Assembly: GCA_903873715.1 (NCBI GenBank)
Contig: CAIQPS010000132.1
Span: 1-34,122 of the forward strand
Length of the DNA stretch: 34,122 bases
From: an uncultured Actinomycetes bacterium
GTDB taxonomy: Bacteria; Actinomycetota; Thermoleophilia; RBG-16-64-13
Direction of reading: 5' to 3'
The translations under genes and the position numbers were made by a program. Below the pieces are notes generated by a model that did not search any database, had not been told where the DNA came from, and saw only the letters and a program-made list of their open reading frames with translations. Shown piece by piece: positions 16,165 to 24,285 of the stretch (its first letter is position 1; every line of letters starts with the position of its first letter).

Positions 16165-17238
16165 ATGACGCTCGGTTCGGTCGAGACAGCTCGAGTCATC
16201 GTGGTCGACGACGAGGAGCCCATCATCAGGCTCGTCGTCCGCGCGTTGACGAACGACGGGTACCAGAACGTCACCGGCACCACCAAGCCCGGTGAGGCCA
16301 TGGACCTGCTCACCCACGGCGATGCCGACCTGGTCATCTCCGACATCCGCATGCCCGGCATCGACGGCTTCGAGATCATGCGCAGCGTCGCCGCAGCGCG
16401 CACGGAGGACACCTACCTTCCGGTGCTCGCCATGAGCGCCCTCGGGGACATCGACTCCAAGCGCATCGCCATGTCGCTCGGTGCCAAGGACTTCCTCGTG
16501 AAGCCGTTCAGCATGGACGAACTGTTGCTTAGAGTGCGGTCGCTCCTCGAGACAAGGCTGCTCAACGTCACCCTGGCCCGCCACCGCGACAAGCTCGACG
16601 AACTCGTGAACGAGCGGACCGCGGAACTGGAGCAGTCGTACGCCGAGATGCTCGAGCGCCTCTCCCGGCTGGCCGAACTGCGTGACGACGCGACCTCGCT
16701 GCACACGGTGCGGGTGGCCGACATAAGCCGGAGCATCGCGGAAGAGCTGGAGCTCCCCTCCGACGAGACCGAGATGATCGCGCAGGCGGCCCCGCTCCAC
16801 GACCTCGGCAAGGTCGCCATGCACGACTCAATCCTGCTCAAGCCCGCCGGCCTGGCCGAGCACGAACGCGCCGAGATGCAGAGACACGCCAGCATCGGCG
16901 CCGCGGTCCTCAGGGACGGCCGCACGCGGCTCATCCGCATGGCGGAGTCCGTGGCCCGGCATCATCACGAACGCTGGGACGGCAGCGGTTATCCGGAGGG
17001 CCTGGCCGGCGAGGACATCCCGCTGGCCGCGCGGATCGTCTGCGTCGCGGACGCCTTCGACGCGATGGTCAACGAGCGTCCCTACAGCAGCGCCCGGGCG
17101 GTCCCTGACGCTCTCGCGGAACTTCGCCACAACGCCGGGTCCCAGTTCGACCAGAACGTGGTGAACGCTCTCGAACGCGCGGTCCAACGGGGACGCATCG
17201 CGGCACCGCGACCGGTCGTGCGAGATGCGGAAGCCTGA
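16165..17238 (+). CDS. Response regulator with HD-GYP output domain
   Basis: A 357-residue protein. The receiver domain (about 8-125) has the acidic pocket VVDDEE, phosphoacceptor Asp60 (LVISDIRMPG) and Lys113 (LVKPF). A coiled linker (about 140-170) leads to an HD-GYP domain with HDLGK (212-216), HHHERWDGSGYP (266-277) and RIVCVADAFDAM (290-301). HD-GYP enzymes hydrolyse cyclic di-GMP (or related cyclic dinucleotides), so phosphorylation likely controls second-messenger breakdown. No SD is visible before ATG 16165. The histidine kinase begins inside the last codons of this gene and is its probable partner. Confidence 0.93.
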   Translation: MTLGSVETARVIVVDDEEPIIRLVVRALTNDGYQNVTGTTKPGEAMDLLTHGDADLVISDIRMPGIDGFEIMRSVAAARTEDTYLPVLAMSALGDIDSKRIAMSLGAKDFLVKPFSMDELLLRVRSLLETRLLNVTLARHRDKLDELVNERTAELEQSYAEMLERLSRLAELRDDATSLHTVRVADISRSIAEELELPSDETEMIAQAAPLHDLGKVAMHDSILLKPAGLAEHERAEMQRHASIGAAVLRDGRTRLIRMAESVARHHHERWDGSGYPEGLAGEDIPLAARIVCVADAFDAMVNERPYSSARAVPDALAELRHNAGSQFDQNVVNALERAVQRGRIAAPRPVVRDAEA

Positions 17239-18826
17239 TCCGGACGATCCCACCCTGTTCTCTTGGCCCGACGGCGACGCGGAGACCTTCTCCGACGGTG
17301 ACCGCCGCTTCGGGGCCGTCTTCGAGAACGGCGCACTGGGCATCGCTTTGTGCGACCTGCGCGGGCGGATACTGAAGGCGAACCACGCCTTTGCCACCCT
17401 CTGCGGATACGCGCCGGACGACCTGGTCGGCGTCTACTGCCTGCGGCTGACGCACCCGGACGACGTAGAGCGGGAGCGGCCTCTGATGGAGGCGCTCTTC
17501 GCCGGAAGGACGGAGCACTACCAGCTCGAGAAGCGCATGGTGCGCTCGGACGGCACGCCGTTCTGGGTCCTCATGGCGCGCTCCCTCGTGCGGGACAAGG
17601 CAGGGACGCCCCAGTACGCCATCGTCATGCTGATCGATATCAACGAGCGCCGAGAGGCCGAGGCTCTTCTCCGCGAGCGGGACGAGCAGTTGCAGCGGGC
17701 CCAGAGGCTCGAGGCGGTGGGCCAGCTGGCCCGGGGCATCGCGCACGACTTCAACAACCTGCTCATGCCCATCATCGGCAATGCCACGCTGCTCCTCTCC
17801 GAGCTCCCGCCCGGGCATCCAGACGCCGAGATGCTCACCGACATCAAGGAAGCCGGCGAGAGGGCCGCCGTGCTCACCAAGCAGATCCTCGCCTTCTCGC
17901 GGGGACAGACCCTGGACGTCTGGCCGGCGCAACTCAACGACATCGTCAGCGGCCTGGAGCCGATCCTCCGGGGTGTGTTGGGCGCGGACGTGGAGTTGGA
18001 GCTGTCCCTGCAGGCCGGTCTGCACGAGACCAAGCTGGACAGGCACGAGATGGAGCAGGTGCTGGTCAACCTGGCCGTCAACTCCCGGGATGCCATGCCC
18101 GACGGCGGCCGGTTCACCGTCGAGACCACCGAGGTGCGGCTGCAGGGGCAGGCCCGGGATCTGCCGGAACTCCTTCCCGGAGACTACGTGCGGATCACTG
18201 TGGCCGACACGGGCACGGGGATGGACGAGGACGCCCTCAAGCACGCGTTCGAGCCGTTCTACACCACCAAGGAGGTGGGGAAAGGCACCGGGCTGGGGCT
18301 TGCCACCGTGTTCGGCATCGTCAAGCAGAGCGGTGGCGCCATCACGGTCACGAGCGAACCGGGGAAGGGGACGACCTTCCACATCTATCTGCCGGTCGAC
18401 ATGCAGGCCGGTGACCCCGCCCGGCCCGAGGGCGGGCCCGCAGGCGATCCTGTCCGTGCCCTCAAGATCCTCGTACTCGAAGACGAGGCGAAGGTCAGGA
18501 ACCTCGTCGGCCGGGTGCTCCGCGGAGCCGGCTACGATGTCTTCGAAGCCGGCTCCTGGTCCGAGCTGGACGAAGTCATCCCGCGCGTCCCCGGTACGCC
18601 CGACCTGCTGCTCACCGACGTCGTGCTCCCCGGCGGCCGCAACGGGCGTCAGGTGGCTGCGGGGATACGCGAGCGGTTCCCGGGCATCCCGGTGGTGTAC
18701 ATGTCCGGCTACAGCCGGGAATCGGCCGTGGATTCGCAGTTCGAGGCGGGAGCGGAGATCCTCGAGAAGCCGTTCGCCCCGGACGCGCTCCTCGAACGGG
18801 TGAAGGCGGCGCTGGGCACGGCGTGA
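17225..18826 (+). CDS. Hybrid histidine kinase: PAS, kinase core and C-terminal receiver
   Basis: A 533-residue protein with no membrane segment, so a cytoplasmic sensor. A PAS domain spans about 28-145 (FENGALGIALCDLRGRILKANHAF as its core, ending at DINERREAEA). His174 in the H box (IAHDFNN) is the phosphorylation site, with the ATPase domain at about 270-392 (N box VNLAVNSRDA, G boxes ADTGTGMDE and GKGTGLGLA). The receiver at about 413-530 has Asp465 (LLLTDVVLPGG) and Lys515. This layout resembles sensory proteins with a terminal receiver used for feedback or relay. ATG 17225 overlaps the HD-GYP gene by 14 bp and has no own SD, implying coupled translation. Confidence 0.93.
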   Translation: MRKPDPDDPTLFSWPDGDAETFSDGDRRFGAVFENGALGIALCDLRGRILKANHAFATLCGYAPDDLVGVYCLRLTHPDDVERERPLMEALFAGRTEHYQLEKRMVRSDGTPFWVLMARSLVRDKAGTPQYAIVMLIDINERREAEALLRERDEQLQRAQRLEAVGQLARGIAHDFNNLLMPIIGNATLLLSELPPGHPDAEMLTDIKEAGERAAVLTKQILAFSRGQTLDVWPAQLNDIVSGLEPILRGVLGADVELELSLQAGLHETKLDRHEMEQVLVNLAVNSRDAMPDGGRFTVETTEVRLQGQARDLPELLPGDYVRITVADTGTGMDEDALKHAFEPFYTTKEVGKGTGLGLATVFGIVKQSGGAITVTSEPGKGTTFHIYLPVDMQAGDPARPEGGPAGDPVRALKILVLEDEAKVRNLVGRVLRGAGYDVFEAGSWSELDEVIPRVPGTPDLLLTDVVLPGGRNGRQVAAGIRERFPGIPVVYMSGYSRESAVDSQFEAGAEILEKPFAPDALLERVKAALGTA

Positions 18827-18853
18827 TAGTGCGCACAGCCTCTCCGGATAGCG

Positions 18854-18859
18854 TATCCT
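18854..18859 (+). promoter_or_regulatory. Candidate -10 element for the LssY_C gene
   Basis: TATCCT lies 20 nt before the GTG start at 18880, leaving room for a short leader that includes the AAGGAG at 18870-18875. It would let the LssY_C gene be expressed apart from the kinase. No convincing -35 is present. Confidence 0.4.
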
Positions 18860-18879
18860 TGGCACGAACAAGGAGTGCT

Positions 18880-19917
18880 GTGCCACAGATCTACTCGAGG
18901 CCCTATCCGGGGCCCCGCACAACTTCAGCGATAGCGCCCAAAGCCGCCGGCGAGCTTGCTCTGGAAGCCGCTCCCGGCCGTCGCTGGCCCCTCTGGATAG
19001 CCCGTTTCCTGTTCTGGGTGCTGATGGTCGCCGTCCCGCTCCTGCTGGTGATGGGCATGAACGACGTCGAGGGGCGGGAGATCATCTTCATGTCGGCCCT
19101 TGCCGCCGCCGTGCTCGCCACCATCTTCTTCATGTGGGCGCACGAGACCATCAACAAGGCCAAGAAGGAACCGCGCACCCGGCTCATGAGGGCCGCCATG
19201 ACCGTGGCCGCCTCGTGCGTGTCCATCTGGATGTTCTTGCGGGGCAGCCAGGCCGACTCCGCACACATGCACGGCAAGCGCCGGCCGATCACCTGCGAAC
19301 TGTCCGGCGTGCTGGACGACGAGGCGGGCCTCGCCATCCACGACGACCACGTCGCGTCTCTGCCGCGCTTCACGGCGCGCATGACCGGCGCCTCCCAGGC
19401 TCCCATCAGCCTGATCTTCCTCGGCAGCGGCCTCGAGCTCTTGGAGACGTTCCAGGAGGCGGGCTGGCACGCGGCCGACCGCATAACGGTCAAGAACGCC
19501 CTGCGCGCCTTCGGCCGCGGGGTCATGAACCGCCCGTACCACTGCGCCCCGGTGTTCCCGAGCTTCCTGGACGGACGGCTCAACGACATCGCCTTCCAGC
19601 AGACCACCCCGGGCGGGACCTCCCGCAAGCGGCACCATGCCCGCTGGTGGCTCACCCATTATTCCTGTGAAGGCAAGCAGGTCTGGGTCGCCACGTGCTC
19701 GTACGACGCGGGTGTGGGCGTGGGGCGGTTGTTCCCGATGCCCATCCACCACATCGATCCCGATATCGATACCGAACGGGACTACATCGCCCGCTCTCTC
19801 ACCGCGTCCGGCCGGGTCAGGCTCACGCAGGAGATCAAGGTGACCGATCCCATGACCGGCCGCAACTCCGCGGGCGATTGTTTCTACACGCGAGGGAAGG
19901 CGTTCGTCCTGGCCTGA
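18880..19917 (+). CDS. LssY_C-domain membrane protein
   Basis: A 345-residue protein with three N-terminal hydrophobic segments (about 38-58, 67-87 and 103-120) followed by a soluble LssY C-terminal-type domain: PISLIFLGSGLELLETFQEAGWHAADRI, then HHARWWL and SYDAGVGVG. LssY_C domains occur in membrane proteins, some fused to PAP2 phosphatases, but their role is unknown. GTG 18880 is preferred because AAGGAG lies 4 nt upstream; the open frame extends back to 18823 without an SD. The RNB ribonuclease gene follows after 40 bp on the same strand. Confidence 0.82.
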   Translation: MPQIYSRPYPGPRTTSAIAPKAAGELALEAAPGRRWPLWIARFLFWVLMVAVPLLLVMGMNDVEGREIIFMSALAAAVLATIFFMWAHETINKAKKEPRTRLMRAAMTVAASCVSIWMFLRGSQADSAHMHGKRRPITCELSGVLDDEAGLAIHDDHVASLPRFTARMTGASQAPISLIFLGSGLELLETFQEAGWHAADRITVKNALRAFGRGVMNRPYHCAPVFPSFLDGRLNDIAFQQTTPGGTSRKRHHARWWLTHYSCEGKQVWVATCSYDAGVGVGRLFPMPIHHIDPDIDTERDYIARSLTASGRVRLTQEIKVTDPMTGRNSAGDCFYTRGKAFVLA

Positions 19918-19957
19918 GCGGCGGCATCGGTGGCACCGGAAGACGACGGGAGGGGCC

Positions 19958-21442
19958 GTGACGCCTGACAACGAGCGGGATCGCGTGGTGCTCGAACGCA
20001 TCGCCCACAGGGTGATGCAGGAGAGAGGGCTGGAGCCGGACTTCACCCCGGCTGCTCTGGCCGAACTGGCCGCTCTGCGGACCGCGGCGGTCGTCTCCCC
20101 GGACGAGCAGGCGGACGTCCGCGACCTGCGCCACCTGTCGTGGTGCTCCATCGACAACGACAGTTCGCTCGACCTCGACCAGTTGACGGTGGCGGAGGCC
20201 CTCCCGGACGGCACCGCCCGGATCCTGGTGGCCATCGCCGACGTCGACGCCCTGGTGAAGAAGGCGGGCGCCATCGACGCCCACGCCGCGTACAACACCA
20301 CATCGGTCTACACCGCCGCCCGCATCTTCCCGATGCTGCCCGAGAAGCTCTCCACCGGGCTCACGTCGCTCAACGCGGCCGAGGAGCGGTTGGCGGTCGT
20401 GTTCTCGATGGTGGTGGCCACGGACGGGTCCGTGCAGGGCTCGGAGGTCTACCGCGCCCTGGTCGCGAGCAAGGCGAAGCTGGCCTACAACAGCGTGGCT
20501 GCGTGGTTGGACGGGACCGGGGAGGAGCCGCGCGGCATCGGCGCGGTGCCGGGGTTGGCCGACGACCTGCGCCTGCAGGACCAGGTGGCCCAGGCCATGC
20601 AGAACTACCGGCACGTGCACGGAGCCCTCAGCCTGGAGACCATCGAGGCGAACCCGGTCTTCGACGGGGACCTCATCAGCGGCATAGAGACCGAGGAGAA
20701 GAACCGGGCCAAGGGCATCATCGAGGACTTCATGATCGCGGCCAACGGGGTGGCGGCCCGGTTCCTGGCCGCCAAAGGGTCGCCATCCATCCGCCGGGTG
20801 GTCCGCACGCCCAAGCGCTGGGACCGCATCGCCGAGATAGCCGCCGAGCACGGCACCCGCCTGCCCGGCGCCCCCGATCCCGTGGCCCTGGAAGGCTTCC
20901 TCACCAAAGCGAAGGCCAAAGACCCACTGCGCTTCCCCGACCTGTCTCTGGCCGTCATCAAACTGCTGGGGCCCGGCGAGTACGTGGCCGAGATGCCCGG
21001 GCAGTCCGCGGACGGGCACTTCGGGCTGGCGGTCAGGGACTACGGGCACTCGACGGCGCCCAACCGCCGCTTCACCGACCTTGTGACCCAACGGCTCATC
21101 AAGGCCGCGTTGGCGGGGCGGCCGTCGCCGTACCTCACCGACGAACTGAGCGACCTGGCCACCCACTGCACCAAGCAGGAGGACGCTGCCAACAAGGTGG
21201 AGCGGCAGGTGAACAAGTCTGCGGCGGCGCTGTTCCTGAGGCCGCGCGTGGGCCAGCAGTTCGACGGCATGGTCACCGGCGCGGCCGACAAGGGCACCTG
21301 GGTGCGGTTGTTGGGGCTGCCCGTAGAGGGCCGGGTCGTCGAAGGGTTCAGAGGCCTGGATGTCGGCCACAGGGTGCGGGTGCAACTCGTGGGCGTGGAC
21401 GTCGACCGCGGCTACATCGACTTCAAGAGGGTCGGGCGTTGA
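19958..21442 (+). CDS. RNB-domain exoribonuclease (RNase II/R superfamily, short form)
   Basis: A 494-residue 3'-to-5' exoribonuclease, shorter than E. coli RNase II (644) and RNase R because N-terminal cold-shock domains are lacking. The catalytic segment SIDNDSSLDLDQ keeps Asp66, Asp72 and Asp74; the position of the fourth Asp of RNase II (Asp210) is Gln75, a variant seen in this subfamily as far as I recall. The RNA-clamp segment is HSTAPNRRFTDL. The C-terminus (about 430-494) looks like an S1/OB fold. GTG 19958 follows GGGAGG. It overlaps the next gene by 4 bp (TTGA), so an RNA-processing or translation-related pair is suggested. Confidence 0.9.
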   Translation: MTPDNERDRVVLERIAHRVMQERGLEPDFTPAALAELAALRTAAVVSPDEQADVRDLRHLSWCSIDNDSSLDLDQLTVAEALPDGTARILVAIADVDALVKKAGAIDAHAAYNTTSVYTAARIFPMLPEKLSTGLTSLNAAEERLAVVFSMVVATDGSVQGSEVYRALVASKAKLAYNSVAAWLDGTGEEPRGIGAVPGLADDLRLQDQVAQAMQNYRHVHGALSLETIEANPVFDGDLISGIETEEKNRAKGIIEDFMIAANGVAARFLAAKGSPSIRRVVRTPKRWDRIAEIAAEHGTRLPGAPDPVALEGFLTKAKAKDPLRFPDLSLAVIKLLGPGEYVAEMPGQSADGHFGLAVRDYGHSTAPNRRFTDLVTQRLIKAALAGRPSPYLTDELSDLATHCTKQEDAANKVERQVNKSAAALFLRPRVGQQFDGMVTGAADKGTWVRLLGLPVEGRVVEGFRGLDVGHRVRVQLVGVDVDRGYIDFKRVGR

Positions 21443-22227
21443 CGGAGGAGGAACCCTTCGCGGACGACGCGGACGACGCGGCCGCCTCGGCGGCGGCCGG
21501 TACCCGTCCTGCCGCCGGCGCCCTTCCGTTCGGCCCGGCCGAGGGCCCGCTCAGGACCCTCTTCGCATGGAGCAGCGGCAAGGACAGCGCCTACGCGCTC
21601 TGGACGCTGCAGCAACGGCCCGACATCGAACTGGTGGGGCTGCTCACCACCACCAACGAGTCCGTCGACCGGGTGGCCATGCATGGCGTGCGCCGTTCGG
21701 TGCTGGAAGCCCAAGCGCGGGCCTGCGGCCTGCCTCTCCACGTGGTGCCTCTGCCGGACCCCTGTACGGAAGAGCAGTACCGGGAGCGCATGGCGACGGC
21801 CGTCGAGCGTGCGCTGGCCGACGGGGTGCAGGCGATGGCCTTCGGCGACCTCTATCTTGCCGACGTGCGCGCCTACCGCGAAGCCCAGATGGCGGGCACG
21901 GGCATCACCCCGTTGTTCCCTCTGTGGGGGCGGCCGACCCGCGAGCTCGCCCGGCAGATGGTGGCGGACGGCTTCGAAGCGATCGTCACCTGCGTGGACA
22001 CCGAGCAACTGGACCGAGGCTTCGTCGGGCGGACGTTCGACGCGCCGCTGCTCGACGACCTGCCGGCCGACATCGACCCATGCGCGGAGAACGGCGAGTT
22101 CCACACGGTCGCCGTCGCCGGACCGGTCTTCTCAGCGCCGCTGGGCGTGGAGCTTGGGGAGATCGTGGAGCGGGGCCGGTTCGTCTTCGCGGACGTCCTC
22201 CCGAGGGACGAGCGAGGCGGCCGCTAG
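21439..22227 (+). CDS. Diphthine-ammonia-ligase-family ATP pyrophosphatase
   Basis: A 262-residue N-type ATP pyrophosphatase of the DUF71/TIGR00290 family. After an acidic, Ala-rich tail of about 37 residues comes the PP-loop WSSGKDSA (44-51), then FGDLYLADVRAYRE and the terminal family block DPCAENGEFHT. Archaeal and eukaryotic relatives amidate diphthine on elongation factor 2; bacteria lack diphthamide, so the real substrate here is unknown. TTG 21439 is chosen as it overlaps the RNB stop (TTGA) with AGAGGG upstream; no ATG occurs before the PP-loop. Its last 96 bases overlap the end of the convergent transporter gene. Confidence 0.88.
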   Translation: MTEEEPFADDADDAAASAAAGTRPAAGALPFGPAEGPLRTLFAWSSGKDSAYALWTLQQRPDIELVGLLTTTNESVDRVAMHGVRRSVLEAQARACGLPLHVVPLPDPCTEEQYRERMATAVERALADGVQAMAFGDLYLADVRAYREAQMAGTGITPLFPLWGRPTRELARQMVADGFEAIVTCVDTEQLDRGFVGRTFDAPLLDDLPADIDPCAENGEFHTVAVAGPVFSAPLGVELGEIVERGRFVFADVLPRDERGGR

Positions 22228-24075
22228 CCGCTGCGGTCCGTGCTCGAGGGGCACCGGGACGCTCATCGCCACCACCCAGGGGATGCGCAGCAGAGCGGCT
22301 TTGAGCCTGAGCGCCGCCTGGTTGTGGAGCGCGTTCTGCCAACCGTGTTCGACCACCAGTTCCGGGACGATGACGACCACGTTGTGGTGGGGGCTTGGGG
22401 TCAGCGAGCGCACGTACTGTAGCGCCGTGGCCACGAACCGTCCGGAATCGTCGGGTATCACCTCGAGGGGCACGTCCACACCCAGAGCCTGCCAGTCCGA
22501 GCGCAGCCGCGCGACCCTGGCCTCGTTGTTGGACACGGTGACGGCTACGAACCGATCGGATTGGAGTGAGGAGCCGATCGCCAGGGAGCGGGCGCTGAGT
22601 TCGTTCACCTGGGAGACGAACATCACCACGGTGGTATGCATGGGGCCTTGTGCGGAGGCGATCATCGCCCGAAGGGCGGAGTCACCTGGCGGTTCGAGCG
22701 CCTTGGCGATCCGGCGGTAGTGGCGATCGAGGTAGCCGAAGAAGAGCATGAGGATCATCGCTGCGACGAACACGATGTATGCGCCTTGCAGGAACTTCGT
22801 GGAGAGGACGACAGCGAGGACCACGCCGGTGAGCAGCGAACCGAAGCCGTTCATCACAGCCTTGCTCCTCCACCGGGCGCCGCGCACCCGGAACCAGTGG
22901 ACCACCATCCCGGCCTGCGAGAGGGTGAAGCTGCAGAACACCCCCACGGCGTAGAGGGGGATCATCCGGGTCACATCGCCAGAGAAGACCACGATGACCA
23001 CGATCGAGAGCGCCGCAAGGCCGATGATGCCGTTCGAGAACGCCAGCTTGTCGCCTCTGTTCATGAACTGCCGGGGCATCAGCCCGTCGCGGGCCAGGAT
23101 CGAGGAGAGCCTTGGGAAGTCCGCGAAGCTCGTGTTGGCGCCCATGAAGAGGATGGCCATGGTCGCGAACTGCAGGGCGAAGTAGAGGACGGTGCCGTTC
23201 CCGAAGACCGAGCGGGCGACCATGCTCAGGACGGTCTCGCTGCCGTCCTTGACCGGGCCTATCTGCAGATGTTGGGCGAGGGCCGTGACTCCCAGAAGGA
23301 AAGCGCCGAGGATCCCGGCCATGATGCCCAGGGTCAAGCCGGCGTTGCGGGCCTCCGGCGGCTTGAACGCGGGGACGCCGTTCGAGATAGCCTCAGTACC
23401 TGTCATGGCGGAACAGCCGCCGGAGAACGCCCGCAACACGAGATAGAGGGTCAGACCTCCCTGCGCGGCCACCTGGGGTGCCGAGACGACCGGATGGAGG
23501 CTGCCCGTGAGCCATCTGAACATGCCGACGAGGACGAGCCCACCGCACAGGATGATGAACGAGTAGGTGGGCAGGGAGAAGATGCGCCCCGAGTCCTTGA
23601 GGCCGCGCAGGTTCGCGAGTGTCATCACCACGACGATGGCCACCGAGATGATGACCCTGTAGCCGTGTAGCGACGGGAAGGCGGAGTCGATGGCGGCCAC
23701 TCCTGCCGCCACGCTCACCGCGACCGTCATCACATAGTCGATCATCAGGGAGGAGGCGGCCAACATGCCGGATTTCCGGCCCAGGTTGGCGGTGCTGACT
23801 ATGTATGAACCTCCACCTGAGGGATAGGCATGGACCGTCTGCTGGTAGGAGATGGCGACTATGGCCAGCAGCCCGGTCACCGCGATGCTGAGCGGGAACG
23901 CCCATTTCAGCGAGGCGGCGCCGGCCACCATAAGGACGAGGAGGATCTCTTCCGTGGCGTAGGCGGTGGAGGAGATGGCGTCTGACGAGAACACGGACAG
24001 GGCCAGCCACTTGGGCAGTCTGGCGTGCATCTCTTGGGCGGTGGCCACCGGTCTTCCGAGCACCACCCGTTTCAT
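22132..24075 (-). CDS. KimA-like potassium transporter (KUP/APC family)
   Basis: A 647-residue inner-membrane protein of the APC fold. The N-terminal region (LGRPVATAQEMHARLPKWLALSVFSSDAISS as its opening) and segments AYPSGGGSYIV, LMIDYVMTVAVSVAAG and SGGCSAMTGTEAISNGVPAF match KimA (YdaO) of Bacillus subtilis closely. KimA imports K+ with H+ and is controlled by c-di-AMP. About 12 hydrophobic helices precede a soluble C-terminal domain (from about 450) ending in LHNQAALRLKAAL, then a 30-residue extension not usual in the family. The next gene on the other side is a KdpDE-like pair, which supports a K+ role over amino-acid transport. ATG 24075 has a weak GAGAAG upstream; ATG 24090 is also possible. 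Confidence 0.87.
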   Translation of the reverse strand: MKRVVLGRPVATAQEMHARLPKWLALSVFSSDAISSTAYATEEILLVLMVAGAASLKWAFPLSIAVTGLLAIVAISYQQTVHAYPSGGGSYIVSTANLGRKSGMLAASSLMIDYVMTVAVSVAAGVAAIDSAFPSLHGYRVIISVAIVVVMTLANLRGLKDSGRIFSLPTYSFIILCGGLVLVGMFRWLTGSLHPVVSAPQVAAQGGLTLYLVLRAFSGGCSAMTGTEAISNGVPAFKPPEARNAGLTLGIMAGILGAFLLGVTALAQHLQIGPVKDGSETVLSMVARSVFGNGTVLYFALQFATMAILFMGANTSFADFPRLSSILARDGLMPRQFMNRGDKLAFSNGIIGLAALSIVVIVVFSGDVTRMIPLYAVGVFCSFTLSQAGMVVHWFRVRGARWRSKAVMNGFGSLLTGVVLAVVLSTKFLQGAYIVFVAAMILMLFFGYLDRHYRRIAKALEPPGDSALRAMIASAQGPMHTTVVMFVSQVNELSARSLAIGSSLQSDRFVAVTVSNNEARVARLRSDWQALGVDVPLEVIPDDSGRFVATALQYVRSLTPSPHHNVVVIVPELVVEHGWQNALHNQAALRLKAALLRIPWVVAMSVPVPLEHGPQRLAAASLVPREDVREDEPAPLHDLPKLHAQRR

Positions 24076-24285
24076 CGTGTGACTTCTCATGTCGTAAGGC
24101 GCCCCGCGCGCCCGATCGTTCCTGGTGTATACAAGAAGCGTGCCATTGCGGGCGTAGAGGCCGGGTGGAGATGCGGGGGCGGGGTATATAGAAGTCGTAT
24201 ATATCCGGCCGGACGGCGCTCCGCAGCGGACAGGAGGGCCCGCGCACCATCCCGTGGCTCGGCGGCCGGGAGTACACTTCGGGCT
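24076..24285. promoter_or_regulatory. Divergent control region between kimA-like and kdpD-like genes, with repeated GTATA motifs
   Basis: The 210-bp interval holds A/T-rich motifs in GC-rich surroundings: GTATACAAGAAGCG at 24127-24140, GTATATAGAAGTCG at 24184-24197 and GTATATATCC at 24197-24206. The first two agree at most positions and lie 57 bp apart; the second and third are 13 bp apart. They are candidate KdpE binding sites, or in part -10 elements. TACACT at 24273-24278 is 7 nt before the kdpD-like ATG, a leaderless-type -10. Confidence 0.5.

Noticed and set aside
22132-24075. Ordinary amino-acid permease
   Set aside because: The sequence pattern fits KimA better than amino-acid APC permeases, and the KdpDE-like neighbour supports potassium. 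Biochemical proof is lacking.
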